Positions 1-6,319 of a DNA stretch of 8,088 bases are shown in pieces. The notes beneath the pieces were generated by a model, which saw nothing but the letters and a program-made list of their open reading frames with translations, did no database searches and was not told where the DNA came from. The position numbers were made by a program, and so were the translations under genes. The stretch is from Patescibacteria group bacterium (GTDB lineage Bacteria > Patescibacteria > Paceibacteria > Moranbacterales > UBA1568), in NCBI GenBank assembly GCA_030916685.1, contig JAUPWD010000062.1, forward strand, positions 1 to 8,088. Reading direction: 5' to 3'. Each line of letters opens with the position of its first letter. The first letter of the stretch is position 1.

Positions 1-1190
1 AGGCCTGGGATACTCCGAAGCGATCCCGTGCTGTGCGTATCGTATTGGCGAAGCACGACGACCGGTTTCCCTATTTCACGCGCGATTGTTCCAGCCACCA
101 AACCAACGACGCCGATTGTGTAATCGGGATGTACCGCGATGATCGACCGACGATCCTTCTGTTCCTTCGCTTCGGCACGCACGAGTCCCGAGATACGCTC
201 AGAAAGTTTGCGTCGATCATTATTGAGCTGCTCCAGCTGAGTCGCGAGTGCCACTGCCTCCGATTGATCCTTGGATGCCAATAAATCATGCGCGATACGA
301 CCATGATCCATGCGACTCGCCGCATTGATACGGGGACCGATCTGAAATCCGATCATCCTCGCATCCGGCCGATTCCATTCATCAATCTTTAATTTTCCCG
401 TCACATACATTTCCAGGAGACCGATATTGCGCGTCTTCGAAAGGACGATGAGTCCATAGGTTACGATAGCTCTGTTCTCTCCGATGAGCGGCATGACGTC
501 GGCGACCGTCCCGATCGCCGCGAGGTCGAGAAGCCATTTCAACTCCCCCGTCCTCTCGGGAGCGAGCTCTTGATACAAGGCCTGGATCACTTTGAATGTC
601 GTTCCCGCTCCACACAATTCCTGAAACGGATATCCGCAATCCCTCACCTTTGGATTGACGATGGCGAAAGCATCCGGGAAAATTTCCGGTACATGATGGT
701 GATCGATAATAATGACATCCATTCCGAGTCGATTCGCTTCTGCCACCTCAGCGATATTCGTCATCCCGCAATCCACCGTAAACATCACCGTCACACCCGC
801 CTTCTGAAACGCATCGAGCGCATTTTGATGCACGCCATGCCCTTCTTTCTCCTTGTGCGGGATATAGACCGTAACGGAAAATCCGAGTCGCTCGAGCGCC
901 AACCGCAAAAGAACCGACGAAGTCACGCCGTCCGCATCGTAATCGCCGAAAATCCCGATCCGCTCTCCACCGGCCTGCGCCTGTCTCATCCGATCAACCA
1001 CCCTCCGCATCGAGACAAATAAAAAGGGATCATGCAGATCACGATCATAATCCGGACGAAAAAACTGCTCGATTGATTGAATATCGACATACCCCCGATC
1101 CGAAAGGAGTGTTTCGGTGACGGGATGATACGAAGTTTTCTGTTTCGGTGTGACTGAGTCAATTTTCACTTTCCATTTCGCCACACGCAT
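1..1190 (-). CDS. recJ: Single-stranded-DNA-specific 5'-3' exonuclease RecJ (partial, C-terminus beyond window)
   Basis: RecJ degrades single-stranded DNA 5' to 3' in recombination and mismatch or base-excision repair. The reading frame stays open from ATG at 1190 to the left edge, giving the first 396 residues. Visible DHH-family motifs are FGDYDADGVTSS (about 81-92; D83, D85, D87), DCG (D140), DHHH (163-166) and IGTVADVMPL (about 226-235), which supply the metal-binding Asp and His residues. Further on are GPRINAASR (about 285-293) and HPDYTIGVVG, then GSLRSIPG of the second core domain. The C-terminal OB-fold and end are outside the window. The start lies 3 bp after the TAA of the upstream receiver gene (TAATGAATG), so translation is probably coupled. 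No strong Shine-Dalgarno is visible. The family call is firm, and nothing visible suggests inactivation. Confidence 0.96.
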   Translation of the reverse strand, partial: MRVAKWKVKIDSVTPKQKTSYHPVTETLLSDRGYVDIQSIEQFFRPDYDRDLHDPFLFVSMRRVVDRMRQAQAGGERIGIFGDYDADGVTSSVLLRLALERLGFSVTVYIPHKEKEGHGVHQNALDAFQKAGVTVMFTVDCGMTNIAEVAEANRLGMDVIIIDHHHVPEIFPDAFAIVNPKVRDCGYPFQELCGAGTTFKVIQALYQELAPERTGELKWLLDLAAIGTVADVMPLIGENRAIVTYGLIVLSKTRNIGLLEMYVTGKLKIDEWNRPDARMIGFQIGPRINAASRMDHGRIAHDLLASKDQSEAVALATQLEQLNNDRRKLSERISGLVRAEAKEQKDRRSIIAVHPDYTIGVVGLVAGTIAREIGKPVVVLRQYDTHSTGSLRSIPG

Positions 1191-1193
1191 TCA

Positions 1194-1742
1194 TTACTGA
1201 CAAGTAAGCTCCGCTTCGAATATGCGTCGTTCTTTGTCTCTCAAACGAAGCTTGAGCACCGGATGTGTACCGCCCATGCAGGGCAATGTCCCGTCCATGC
1301 CGAGTGCCTCGAACAATCGCCCTGCTTCAGCAGAGTGCGCGTCGAAAGAAAGTGAAAAGTCCGATGAAGCGAGGAGGGATTTGATGCGCGTAACGACTTC
1401 CGTCGGCGTCGTCATATCGCGCACGATGAAATCTTTCACGCCGAGCGCTCTCGCACGCTCCTCATCCTCCTGACGACCGAGATGAGAAATGAAGGCAACC
1501 GGCACTGCCGCAGTCGGCACGTTTTTCTTCATACCTTCCATGAATTGAAACCCGTCCATGCGAGGCATGATAATACCCGTCATCACGACATTCGGTATAA
1601 TCTGATTGGCCATTTCCAATCCTTCGAGACCATCATTCGCCTCCCGGACATCGAACCCTGCCATCCGGAACACCTCCGCGTACATGGATCGCGTGTCCAC
1701 ATCATCATCAACGAGTAAAATTCGAATCGGATCTTCTGCCAT
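1194..1742 (-). CDS. Response-regulator-like protein: pseudo-receiver domain with C-terminal extension
   Basis: This 182-residue protein has a CheY-like receiver domain at about 5-125 and a tail at about 127-182. It keeps the acidic pocket (LLVDDD, D12-D14), the MPRMDGF loop (59-65) and Ser86 at the switch Ser/Thr position. However, the phospho-accepting Asp, four residues before MP, is Gly56 (VVMTGIIMP; codon GGT), and the conserved Lys near the end is Arg108 (FIVRDM). Ordinary aspartyl phosphorylation is therefore unlikely; this is inferred from known receiver chemistry. The tail is not a DNA-binding domain I recognise. It contains LSFDAHS, LPCMGG and a basic strand-like stretch ending in ELTCQ. 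No histidine kinase gene is nearby. The gene begins 31 bp after dnaJ and ends 3 bp before recJ. It may act as a protein-interaction module, but its partner cannot be told from the sequence. Confidence 0.85.
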   Translation of the reverse strand: MAEDPIRILLVDDDVDTRSMYAEVFRMAGFDVREANDGLEGLEMANQIIPNVVMTGIIMPRMDGFQFMEGMKKNVPTAAVPVAFISHLGRQEDEERARALGVKDFIVRDMTTPTEVVTRIKSLLASSDFSLSFDAHSAEAGRLFEALGMDGTLPCMGGTHPVLKLRLRDKERRIFEAELTCQ

Positions 1743-1772
1743 AAGAGTATCTTAAAAGATTATTTACCCTTC

Positions 1773-1800
1773 ATTATACCGCATTTCCCATCTTTTCCAA
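1773..1800 (-). promoter_or_regulatory. Possible promoter for the pseudo-receiver/recJ pair
   Basis: On the minus strand a perfect -10 hexamer TATAAT (1773-1778) overlaps the dnaJ stop codon. A partial -35, TTGGAA (1795-1800; 4 of 6 consensus), lies 16 bp upstream. The start codon of the receiver gene follows about 30 bp downstream. It could give transcription independent of the heat-shock dnaJ promoter. Read-through from dnaJ is equally possible, and TATAAT arises easily around a TAATGA stop. Confidence 0.35.
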
Positions 1801-2856
1801 TTGTTCAAGTATTTTTCGCTCCTCGGAAGAGAGCTTTTTCGGTACATTGATCGTCAATTCCACGAGATGATCCCCCTCATCGAAGTGACCCATGTGAATC
1901 CCCTTTCCACGAATACGGAAAATCTCGCCGGGCTGAGTACCGGAAGGAACCTTGATTACCACAGATCCATCAATGGTCGCTACGGAAGTCTTCCCTCCGA
2001 GAACCGCCAAAAAATACGGTATCGGTTTCTTGGAAAGGATATTGCGACCGCTCCGGCGAAACTCCTGGTGCGGAAGCACTCGGATATTCACATAGAGATC
2101 CCCGGCGCGAGTTCCTCGTTCACCGGCCTCGCCATACCCCTCAACCGACAAGGTCTGCCCGCTCTCGATGCCCGCAGGGATGGAGAGTGAGATCGACTCC
2201 GTTTCGAGAGAACGCCCCTCACCATGACATTTCGTGCAAACTTCCGGATAATATTTTCCCGTCGCGTGACAGCGCGTACAGGCTACAGCCTGATTGATAG
2301 TTCCGAAAATAGTCCGAACCGCCTGATTGATACGACCGGCGCCATGACAATCCGGACAGGTCTTCTGCTCCGATCCCTTTTTCCCTCCGGTTCCAGAACA
2401 CTCAGCACATACCACGCGTTTCCGCAGGGCGATATCTTTCTTCACGCCATGAACCATTTCTTCAAAGGTAATCTCGATATCCGTCTGGATATCCGCTCCG
2501 CCACGCCTCCCCTGACGCCCACCGCCGGAGAAAATGTCCGAAAAAATATCATCGAACCCGCCGCCGGAGAAATTAAACCCACCCTGCGAAAAATTCCCGA
2601 AATCAAATCCCTCAAAGCCACCGCCCGCGCCACTCGGTGCACCATTATCATGGAATCCCTGACCATATTGGTCATATTTCCGGCGCTTTTCAGTATCGGA
2701 AAGCACCTGATAGGCTTCATTGGCCTCCTTGAATTTCTTCTCATCTCCCCCGCCTTTGTCGGGATGATGCTTGTGCGCCTGTTTCCGAAAAGCCTTCTTA
2801 ATCTCATCGGCTGAAGCGTTTTTGTTCACCCCGAGAATATCGTAATAATCTGCCAT
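1774..2856 (-). CDS. dnaJ: Chaperone protein DnaJ (Hsp40), type I
   Basis: DnaJ is the cytoplasmic co-chaperone that delivers unfolded clients to DnaK and stimulates its ATPase. The 360-residue protein has the full type I layout. The J-domain covers 1-65, with HPD at 31-33. A Gly/Phe-rich linker spans about 67-120. The zinc-binding domain has four CxxC pairs at C150/C153, C167/C170, C193/C196 and C207/C210. The C-terminal client-binding domains follow, with RIRGKGI near 314-320. The third zinc repeat reads CTRCHATG, with Ala for the usual first Gly. I chose ATG at 2856 because MADYYDILG is the family N-terminus; an in-frame TTG at 2868 would add four residues. GAGG (2858-2861) sits only 1 nt before the ATG, unusually close. 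dnaK and grpE are not adjacent, and upstream control is CIRCE plus a sigma-70 promoter. Confidence 0.97.
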   Translation of the reverse strand: MADYYDILGVNKNASADEIKKAFRKQAHKHHPDKGGGDEKKFKEANEAYQVLSDTEKRRKYDQYGQGFHDNGAPSGAGGGFEGFDFGNFSQGGFNFSGGGFDDIFSDIFSGGGRQGRRGGADIQTDIEITFEEMVHGVKKDIALRKRVVCAECSGTGGKKGSEQKTCPDCHGAGRINQAVRTIFGTINQAVACTRCHATGKYYPEVCTKCHGEGRSLETESISLSIPAGIESGQTLSVEGYGEAGERGTRAGDLYVNIRVLPHQEFRRSGRNILSKKPIPYFLAVLGGKTSVATIDGSVVIKVPSGTQPGEIFRIRGKGIHMGHFDEGDHLVELTINVPKKLSSEERKILEQLEKMGNAV

Positions 2857-2900
2857 ACCTCGTTTCAATCATGTTTCTTATCAACCAAAATACATTCCTG

Positions 2901-2929
2901 ATAATAACAGAAAAAAGAAAAACTGGCAA
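2901..2929 (-). promoter_or_regulatory. Sigma-70-type promoter of dnaJ
   Basis: On the minus strand -35 TTGCCA (2924-2929; 5 of 6 consensus) and -10 TATTAT (2901-2906; 5 of 6) are separated by exactly 17 bp of T-rich DNA. The predicted transcript start is near 2894, giving a leader of about 40 nt before the dnaJ ATG. The -35 lies inside the second half of the CIRCE-like operator, so repressor binding should block polymerase. Confidence 0.75.
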
Positions 2930-2949
2930 TCATGCATGCCGAGTGCTAA
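2923..2949 (-). promoter_or_regulatory. CIRCE-type operator (predicted HrcA binding site) upstream of dnaJ
   Basis: The CIRCE consensus is TTAGCACTC, 9 bp, GAGTGCTAA, bound by the heat-shock repressor HrcA. On the minus strand the first half is perfect (2941-2949). After exactly 9 bp the second half reads GATTGCCAG (2923-2931), matching 6 of 9 positions. The site overlaps the -35 of the dnaJ promoter, the usual placement for repression. Half-site identity, spacing, and position before a chaperone gene together make chance unlikely. No hrcA gene is in the window. Confidence 0.8.
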
Positions 2950-2955
2950 TTCCTC

Positions 2956-2991
2956 AAAAAACAGGCCTAGTCGACGAGCACTATCTGCTCG
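2956..2991 (-). terminator. Possible weak terminator after the membrane-protein gene
   Basis: On the minus strand a 6-bp stem CGAGCA/TGCTCG with a 5-nt loop (2975-2991) lies at the very end of the coding region. A run of six T (2956-2961) follows 13 nt later. That gap is too long for a textbook intrinsic terminator, so this is tentative. Termination here would separate the membrane-protein transcript from the CIRCE-controlled dnaJ. Confidence 0.25.
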
Positions 2992-4031
2992 GCTTCTATT
3001 GGCATGCGGCGAATCGCCACGATATTGCCCTCACGAAGAATCCAAAAAATAACGGATGAAAGGAATGCCCAGATTAAGCCAAATGCGGATCCGAGTGAGA
3101 GAAGTGATAAGAACAAAAGAAGGGCGATAATCGCACGGAGAGTATCGAGAGACTTCCCTTCTTTCTGAACCCCGGAAAACGTACCAAATATTTTCGCATT
3201 GATAATCTCTGAAAGCACGTCTGTCGCCCGCTCATCACCTTGCACGGTTCGCCCCAGCACATCGGAAACGCGACGCTTTCCCTCTTTCAAAAAAAGTGCT
3301 TTTTGAAATTCCGCATTCGTCGGAGATATCCCGGACAATTTCTCCGCGTCGATACCATTCATCTTCAGTACTTCACGAATCCTCGCATCTTTCGGATCAA
3401 AGGACTCTCCTATTCCGCGAACCCCATCAATCCCCCCCTCTGAATCCTCTCTCGGCATCAGTCCAAGAAGAAATTCATCAATGGAAAGATCTTCCTCAGT
3501 CAGGGAAGCAAGTGCTGGATTCACCTTCCCGGCCATTTGAAGTGCCATCTTTCCCGTTCCATCCGCCAAACTGAATCGCGGCAGGAGTTTTTCCGCTGGA
3601 AGTTGCGATATCATCGCTGCGTGAAAAGCAACGATAAGAACAGAAAAACCAAATGCAAGCATAAATACCCCTGTTCGGGCGCTTGAAAAGAAACGAATTT
3701 TCAGATGCTCGGAAAGCTCCCTATCAACAACGAAGAGACTCCGATAAAACAATATCGCGGCAAGTCCGACTGCGATACTAATTGAGATCGAATGCGCGAA
3801 AAGAAATACCGGTAGTACAGCAATCACAATTCCAAGCATGCGAAAAATGGGAGTGGTAAAAAGAGAAACACTCACCAGAAGAAGTGCCGCGAGAAGCGAG
3901 AAAAGAATACCCGGTATCAGGAAATGGCTCGCCCCCGGAACGAAGACCGCCGAATGCACCGACTGCCAGGCGAAAAAAGAGTTACCCGCCTCGAGAAGAA
4001 AAAACACACTTGCGATAATTTTTTGTTTCAT
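2967..4031 (-). CDS. Multi-pass membrane protein of unknown function
   Basis: I do not recognise a family for this 354-residue protein. Hydrophobic stretches suggest membrane segments at about 4-23, 36-58, 62-80, 82-103 and 119-142, then one long or two short segments at 298-334. Between them lies a soluble region of about 155 residues (143-297). It is rich in charged residues, with an acidic, Gly-containing patch near 193-212 (EDSEGG, GIGES) and a helix-like stretch near 215-275. No catalytic motif, Cys pair, lipobox or transporter signature is visible. The tail after the last segment is about 20 residues. Start ATG 4031 fits the N-terminal hydrophobic segment; its upstream sequence is pyrimidine-rich with no Shine-Dalgarno. 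The gene is flanked by gaps of 130 bp (upstream) and 110 bp (downstream), so it may be transcribed alone. Stop is TAG. Confidence 0.8.
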   Translation of the reverse strand: MKQKIIASVFFLLEAGNSFFAWQSVHSAVFVPGASHFLIPGILFSLLAALLLVSVSLFTTPIFRMLGIVIAVLPVFLFAHSISISIAVGLAAILFYRSLFVVDRELSEHLKIRFFSSARTGVFMLAFGFSVLIVAFHAAMISQLPAEKLLPRFSLADGTGKMALQMAGKVNPALASLTEEDLSIDEFLLGLMPREDSEGGIDGVRGIGESFDPKDARIREVLKMNGIDAEKLSGISPTNAEFQKALFLKEGKRRVSDVLGRTVQGDERATDVLSEIINAKIFGTFSGVQKEGKSLDTLRAIIALLLFLSLLSLGSAFGLIWAFLSSVIFWILREGNIVAIRRMPIEAEQIVLVD

Positions 4032-4161
4032 AGTTTGGAGAAGAGCTTAGAGGAAAGAAATGAAAGTTTAGGAATTTTTTATAACGGTCGTTCCGCTTTT
4101 TGAGCGGTGCGTCCGCTGTAAAAAACTTCCGAGCTCTATTTCCTCATCTCTCAACTCCTCA
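4032..4161 (-). promoter_or_regulatory. 130-bp intergenic leader upstream of the membrane-protein gene
   Basis: This gap follows mltG. It holds two -10-like elements on the minus strand: TATAAT (4161-4166) overlapping the mltG TAA stop, and TATAAA (4078-4083) about 47 bp before the ATG. Neither has a convincing -35. The last 40 nt before the ATG are strongly pyrimidine-rich and lack a ribosome binding site. The CCGCT/AGCGG array at 4093-4117 sits where the -35 region of the TATAAA element would be. Function is inferred from position only. Confidence 0.3.
4093..4117. repeat. Three-part alternating inverted repeat CCGCT / AGCGG / CCGCT
   Basis: On the plus strand CCGCT (4093-4097), AGCGG (4103-4107) and CCGCT (4113-4117) occur at exact 10-bp steps with 5-nt spacers. 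The middle element can pair with either neighbour, so RNA from either strand could form one of two mutually exclusive 5-bp hairpins. Alternatively, as DNA, the half-sites sit about one helical turn apart, like an operator. No U-run follows either hairpin on the minus strand, so it is not a standard terminator. Confidence 0.5.
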
Positions 4162-5178
4162 TTATAATCCATGCAAAGACTTATTCCTCTTGTGCTCCTC
4201 GAAATCCCGGGAAAAAATCGTCTCCCCCGTCTTCTGATCCGAAAGGAAATACCAAAAATCATTTACCGTCGGAAAAAGTGCCGCTCTCAGAGAGACAATA
4301 CCCGGATTATCAATCGGCCCCTTCGGTAGACCTTTGTAGACATAGGTATTATATGGGGAATCTGTCGCTATATCAGATCCTGAGTATTGGGCCTTGTCGA
4401 TTCCGAGGACATACCTCACGGTCGCATCACTCTGAAGCGGCATTCCGACCTCGAGGCGACGAGAGAAAAGATCCGATACCATCTTCCGATCCGATTCGCT
4501 CCGCACCTCAACCTCGAGGAGGCTCGCCAGAGTCACGACCGTAAACACATTCTTCTGCTGCCGAGTCATTTCCTTCCGTAGTGACTCGTCGAAACGCCGA
4601 TCGAAGTTTTTCAAAAAAAGAGCGACAATATCTTCCGCCTCGGCTTGAAGCAGGAATTCATACGTGTCCGGAAAAAGAAATCCTTCGAGTGTCGCATCAG
4701 GAGGAAGGTCACGGAACAAAGGAGATATTCCAAGTAATTCTTTCGTCGGCGAACTGACTAGTCGAAGAAATTCCTTTCCTGGTAGATTGTTTTCCGACAA
4801 CCTATTCGCCATCTGCTTTGCCGTAAATCCTTCGGGAAAAGTGACTCGCACTGATCGCGGGACGACATCGCCGGTCGTCAGTTTCTCAGCAATGCTCTGG
4901 GAAGAAACTTCTCCTGAGAAAGCATACTGTCCAGCGACGAATTTTCCCCATTGTTTCGATTCCAAAAGGTAATACAGAAATTCAACCTCACTCGAAATAA
5001 GATTTGCTTCCTTTAGATGTTTCACAACATCCATTGTCCTGTCTCCCCGAAGAACAGAAAATAAAACCGGTGCACCCGAAAGGGTATGCGTCCGCTCACT
5101 CTTGTATTGTACGGAAAAATGAAATGCAGCAAATAAAACAATCCCAATCCCAATGACACCGATTATCCTCCTCATCAT
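4162..5178 (-). CDS. mltG: Endolytic murein transglycosylase MltG (YceG-like)
   Basis: MltG cleaves nascent glycan strands at the outer face of the inner membrane and is thought to set glycan length during peptidoglycan synthesis. The 338-residue protein has a short cytoplasmic start, one membrane anchor (about 5-22) and a LysM-like portion near 115-130 (PEGFTAKQMANRL). The YceG catalytic domain follows. LEGFLFPDTYEF (about 164-175) is characteristic. The catalytic Glu is probably E222 in ASLLEVE, by analogy with E. coli E218. LQSDATVRYVLG (248-259), SPYNTY (274-279) and GLPKGPIDNPG (283-293) are also family hallmarks. The length is normal. Two adjacent ATG codons (5178 and 5175) are both possible starts. 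The gene begins 10 bp after pcm, so it is very likely co-transcribed. It ends with tandem in-frame stops TAATGA. A peptidoglycan wall in this organism is implied. Confidence 0.96.
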   Translation of the reverse strand: MMRRIIGVIGIGIVLFAAFHFSVQYKSERTHTLSGAPVLFSVLRGDRTMDVVKHLKEANLISSEVEFLYYLLESKQWGKFVAGQYAFSGEVSSQSIAEKLTTGDVVPRSVRVTFPEGFTAKQMANRLSENNLPGKEFLRLVSSPTKELLGISPLFRDLPPDATLEGFLFPDTYEFLLQAEAEDIVALFLKNFDRRFDESLRKEMTRQQKNVFTVVTLASLLEVEVRSESDRKMVSDLFSRRLEVGMPLQSDATVRYVLGIDKAQYSGSDIATDSPYNTYVYKGLPKGPIDNPGIVSLRAALFPTVNDFWYFLSDQKTGETIFSRDFEEHKRNKSLHGL

Positions 5179-5188
5179 ATCCCATTAT

Positions 5189-5815
5189 TTAGAATCCCGA
5201 TCGTCTGACGAATGGAACGAAATTAAATCCCGAAAACTCCTCTTTGTAAAAGTCATCCGCGCTACGTTTCTCGAAATAGCAGATGCTGTTATGAAGCGGA
5301 ATGACCAGCTTCCCGCCTATCTTGAGCTGATTTTTCAATGCATCCGGAATAGTACTTGCCGTAGCCGAAACAAGAATGCGGTCATACGGAGCCCCCTCTA
5401 CATATCCTTCAGTCGCATCTCCTTTGATACATTCGACACGCGAATCCGAAAGATATCCATATTTCTCGATATTTACCTTCGCGATATTGAACAAATCCTC
5501 GATACGCTCGATCGTAACGACTTTTCCTGTCGCTCCGACGATATTTCCAAGAAGCGCCGCCGTCCAGCCCGAGCCTGTCCCGGCATCCAGTACAATGTGT
5601 CCCCTCTTCACATCGAGCAACTCCAACATGGTAGCGGTCGTCCGAGGCGGCGTAACCGTCTGTCCATGGCCGATTGGGAGTGGCATTTCAATTTCTGCCT
5701 GTTTACGGAAATTCGGCGGCAAAAAATCCTCGCGACTGACATTACTCATCGCCTCGATCACCTCATCGGACCTGAGATATCCGTGATAGATAAGATCATT
5801 CACCAGATGACTCAT
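5189..5815 (-). CDS. pcm: Protein-L-isoaspartate O-methyltransferase
   Basis: This enzyme uses S-adenosylmethionine to methylate isoaspartyl residues in aged proteins, starting their repair. The 208-residue length fits the family. The N-terminal part contains VSREDFLPP (26-34) and PLPIGHGQT (45-53), both typical. SAM motif I is LDAGTGSGWTAALL (76-89). The acidic end of the next strand is TIER (101-104), and later motifs are GDATEGY (132-138), YDRILVSA (144-151) and IGGKLVIPL (166-174). One departure: after GQT the family usually has Ile-Ser-x-Pro, but here it is VTPP (54-57), replacing the substrate-site Ser with Thr. Activity is probably kept but unproven. The start at ATG 5815 places the family N-terminus correctly, without a good ribosome binding site. 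It lies 46 bp after yjbQ and 10 bp before mltG. Confidence 0.93.
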   Translation of the reverse strand: MSHLVNDLIYHGYLRSDEVIEAMSNVSREDFLPPNFRKQAEIEMPLPIGHGQTVTPPRTTATMLELLDVKRGHIVLDAGTGSGWTAALLGNIVGATGKVVTIERIEDLFNIAKVNIEKYGYLSDSRVECIKGDATEGYVEGAPYDRILVSATASTIPDALKNQLKIGGKLVIPLHNSICYFEKRSADDFYKEEFSGFNFVPFVRRSGF

Positions 5816-5861
5816 AGCTTTTTTATATCATGAGAACACATCACTCGGATCACGGACAGAC

Positions 5862-6302
5862 TTACAATCCCATGACTTGCGTCAGGACATCCCGCTTCCG
5901 ACTCCCATCGAACTCGACAGCGAAAATACTCTGCCGACCTCCGAGGAAAAGCTTCCCCTTCTCGATAGGGACCGTCTCACTCGATCCGAGGATAAAGGCT
6001 TTACAATGGGAATGTCCATTTGAACGTCCGTCCGAAACAGAATCCCGACGAATTTCGAATAGGTCATGCGAGTACTGCTCGTCGACTGGCACCAGCCGAT
6101 AGAGGATGCGCATGAAATCCTGCAGAAGCATCGGTTCATTGTGATTGATGACCACGGAGAGCGTGCTGTGCTGAGAATAGATGAGTACCTGCCCCTCTCG
6201 GATTCCCGAACGGTCTATCACTTCCTGCACCTGATCTGTTATATCGACGAACTCGATCTGTGTTTTGGTTTCGAACGCGACGATTTCTTTGTGTATTTTC
6301 AT
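5862..6302 (-). CDS. yjbQ: UPF0047 / YjbQ family protein
   Basis: This small cytoplasmic protein belongs to the secondary-thiamine-phosphate-synthase-like UPF0047 family. Weak thiamin phosphate synthase activity has been reported for E. coli YjbQ, but its true role is unsettled. The 146-residue product carries the family pattern: QHSTLSVVINHNEP (44-57), RSNGHSHCKAFILG (93-106), TVPIEKGKLFLGGRQSIF (110-127) and FDGSRKRDVLTQVMG (131-145). The usual Trp of the GTWQ segment is replaced, reading GGRQ. The conserved histidines H45, H97 and H99 remain and probably form the metal-type active pocket. I chose ATG 6302 over an in-frame TTG at 6314 because a strong AGGAGG precedes the ATG and the TTG overlaps that site. 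It lies 17 bp after trxA, so the pair is likely co-transcribed. Confidence 0.92.
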   Translation of the reverse strand: MKIHKEIVAFETKTQIEFVDITDQVQEVIDRSGIREGQVLIYSQHSTLSVVINHNEPMLLQDFMRILYRLVPVDEQYSHDLFEIRRDSVSDGRSNGHSHCKAFILGSSETVPIEKGKLFLGGRQSIFAVEFDGSRKRDVLTQVMGL

Positions 6303-6305
6303 ACC

Positions 6306-6311
6306 CCTCCT
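6306..6311 (-). promoter_or_regulatory. Shine-Dalgarno site of yjbQ
   Basis: The minus strand reads AGGAGG followed by GGT and then the ATG at 6302. It is the only full-strength ribosome binding sequence in the window, and it fixes the yjbQ start. The 3-nt spacing is shorter than the usual 5-9 nt. Most other genes here have weak or no Shine-Dalgarno. Confidence 0.75.
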
Positions 6312-6319
6312 CAAAAAAA

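Noticed and set aside
570..1022. Plus-strand open frame of 150 codons opposite recJ
   Set aside because: It lies wholly antisense to clear RecJ motifs, its translation resembles no family, and it has no ribosome binding site.
4068..4262. Minus-strand 64-codon frame spanning the mltG 3' end and the gap after it
   Set aside because: Most of it overlaps mltG in another frame, the composition is Arg-rich, and there is no ribosome binding site.
5153..5833. Plus-strand open frame of 226 codons opposite pcm
   Set aside because: The opposite strand encodes a complete methyltransferase; the plus-strand translation is low-complexity and Arg/Ile-rich, as expected of a shadow.
5816..5861. Promoter or terminator in the 46-bp yjbQ-pcm gap
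   Set aside because: There is an AT-rich ATATAAAAAA just before the pcm start, but no paired -35 and no stable hairpin.
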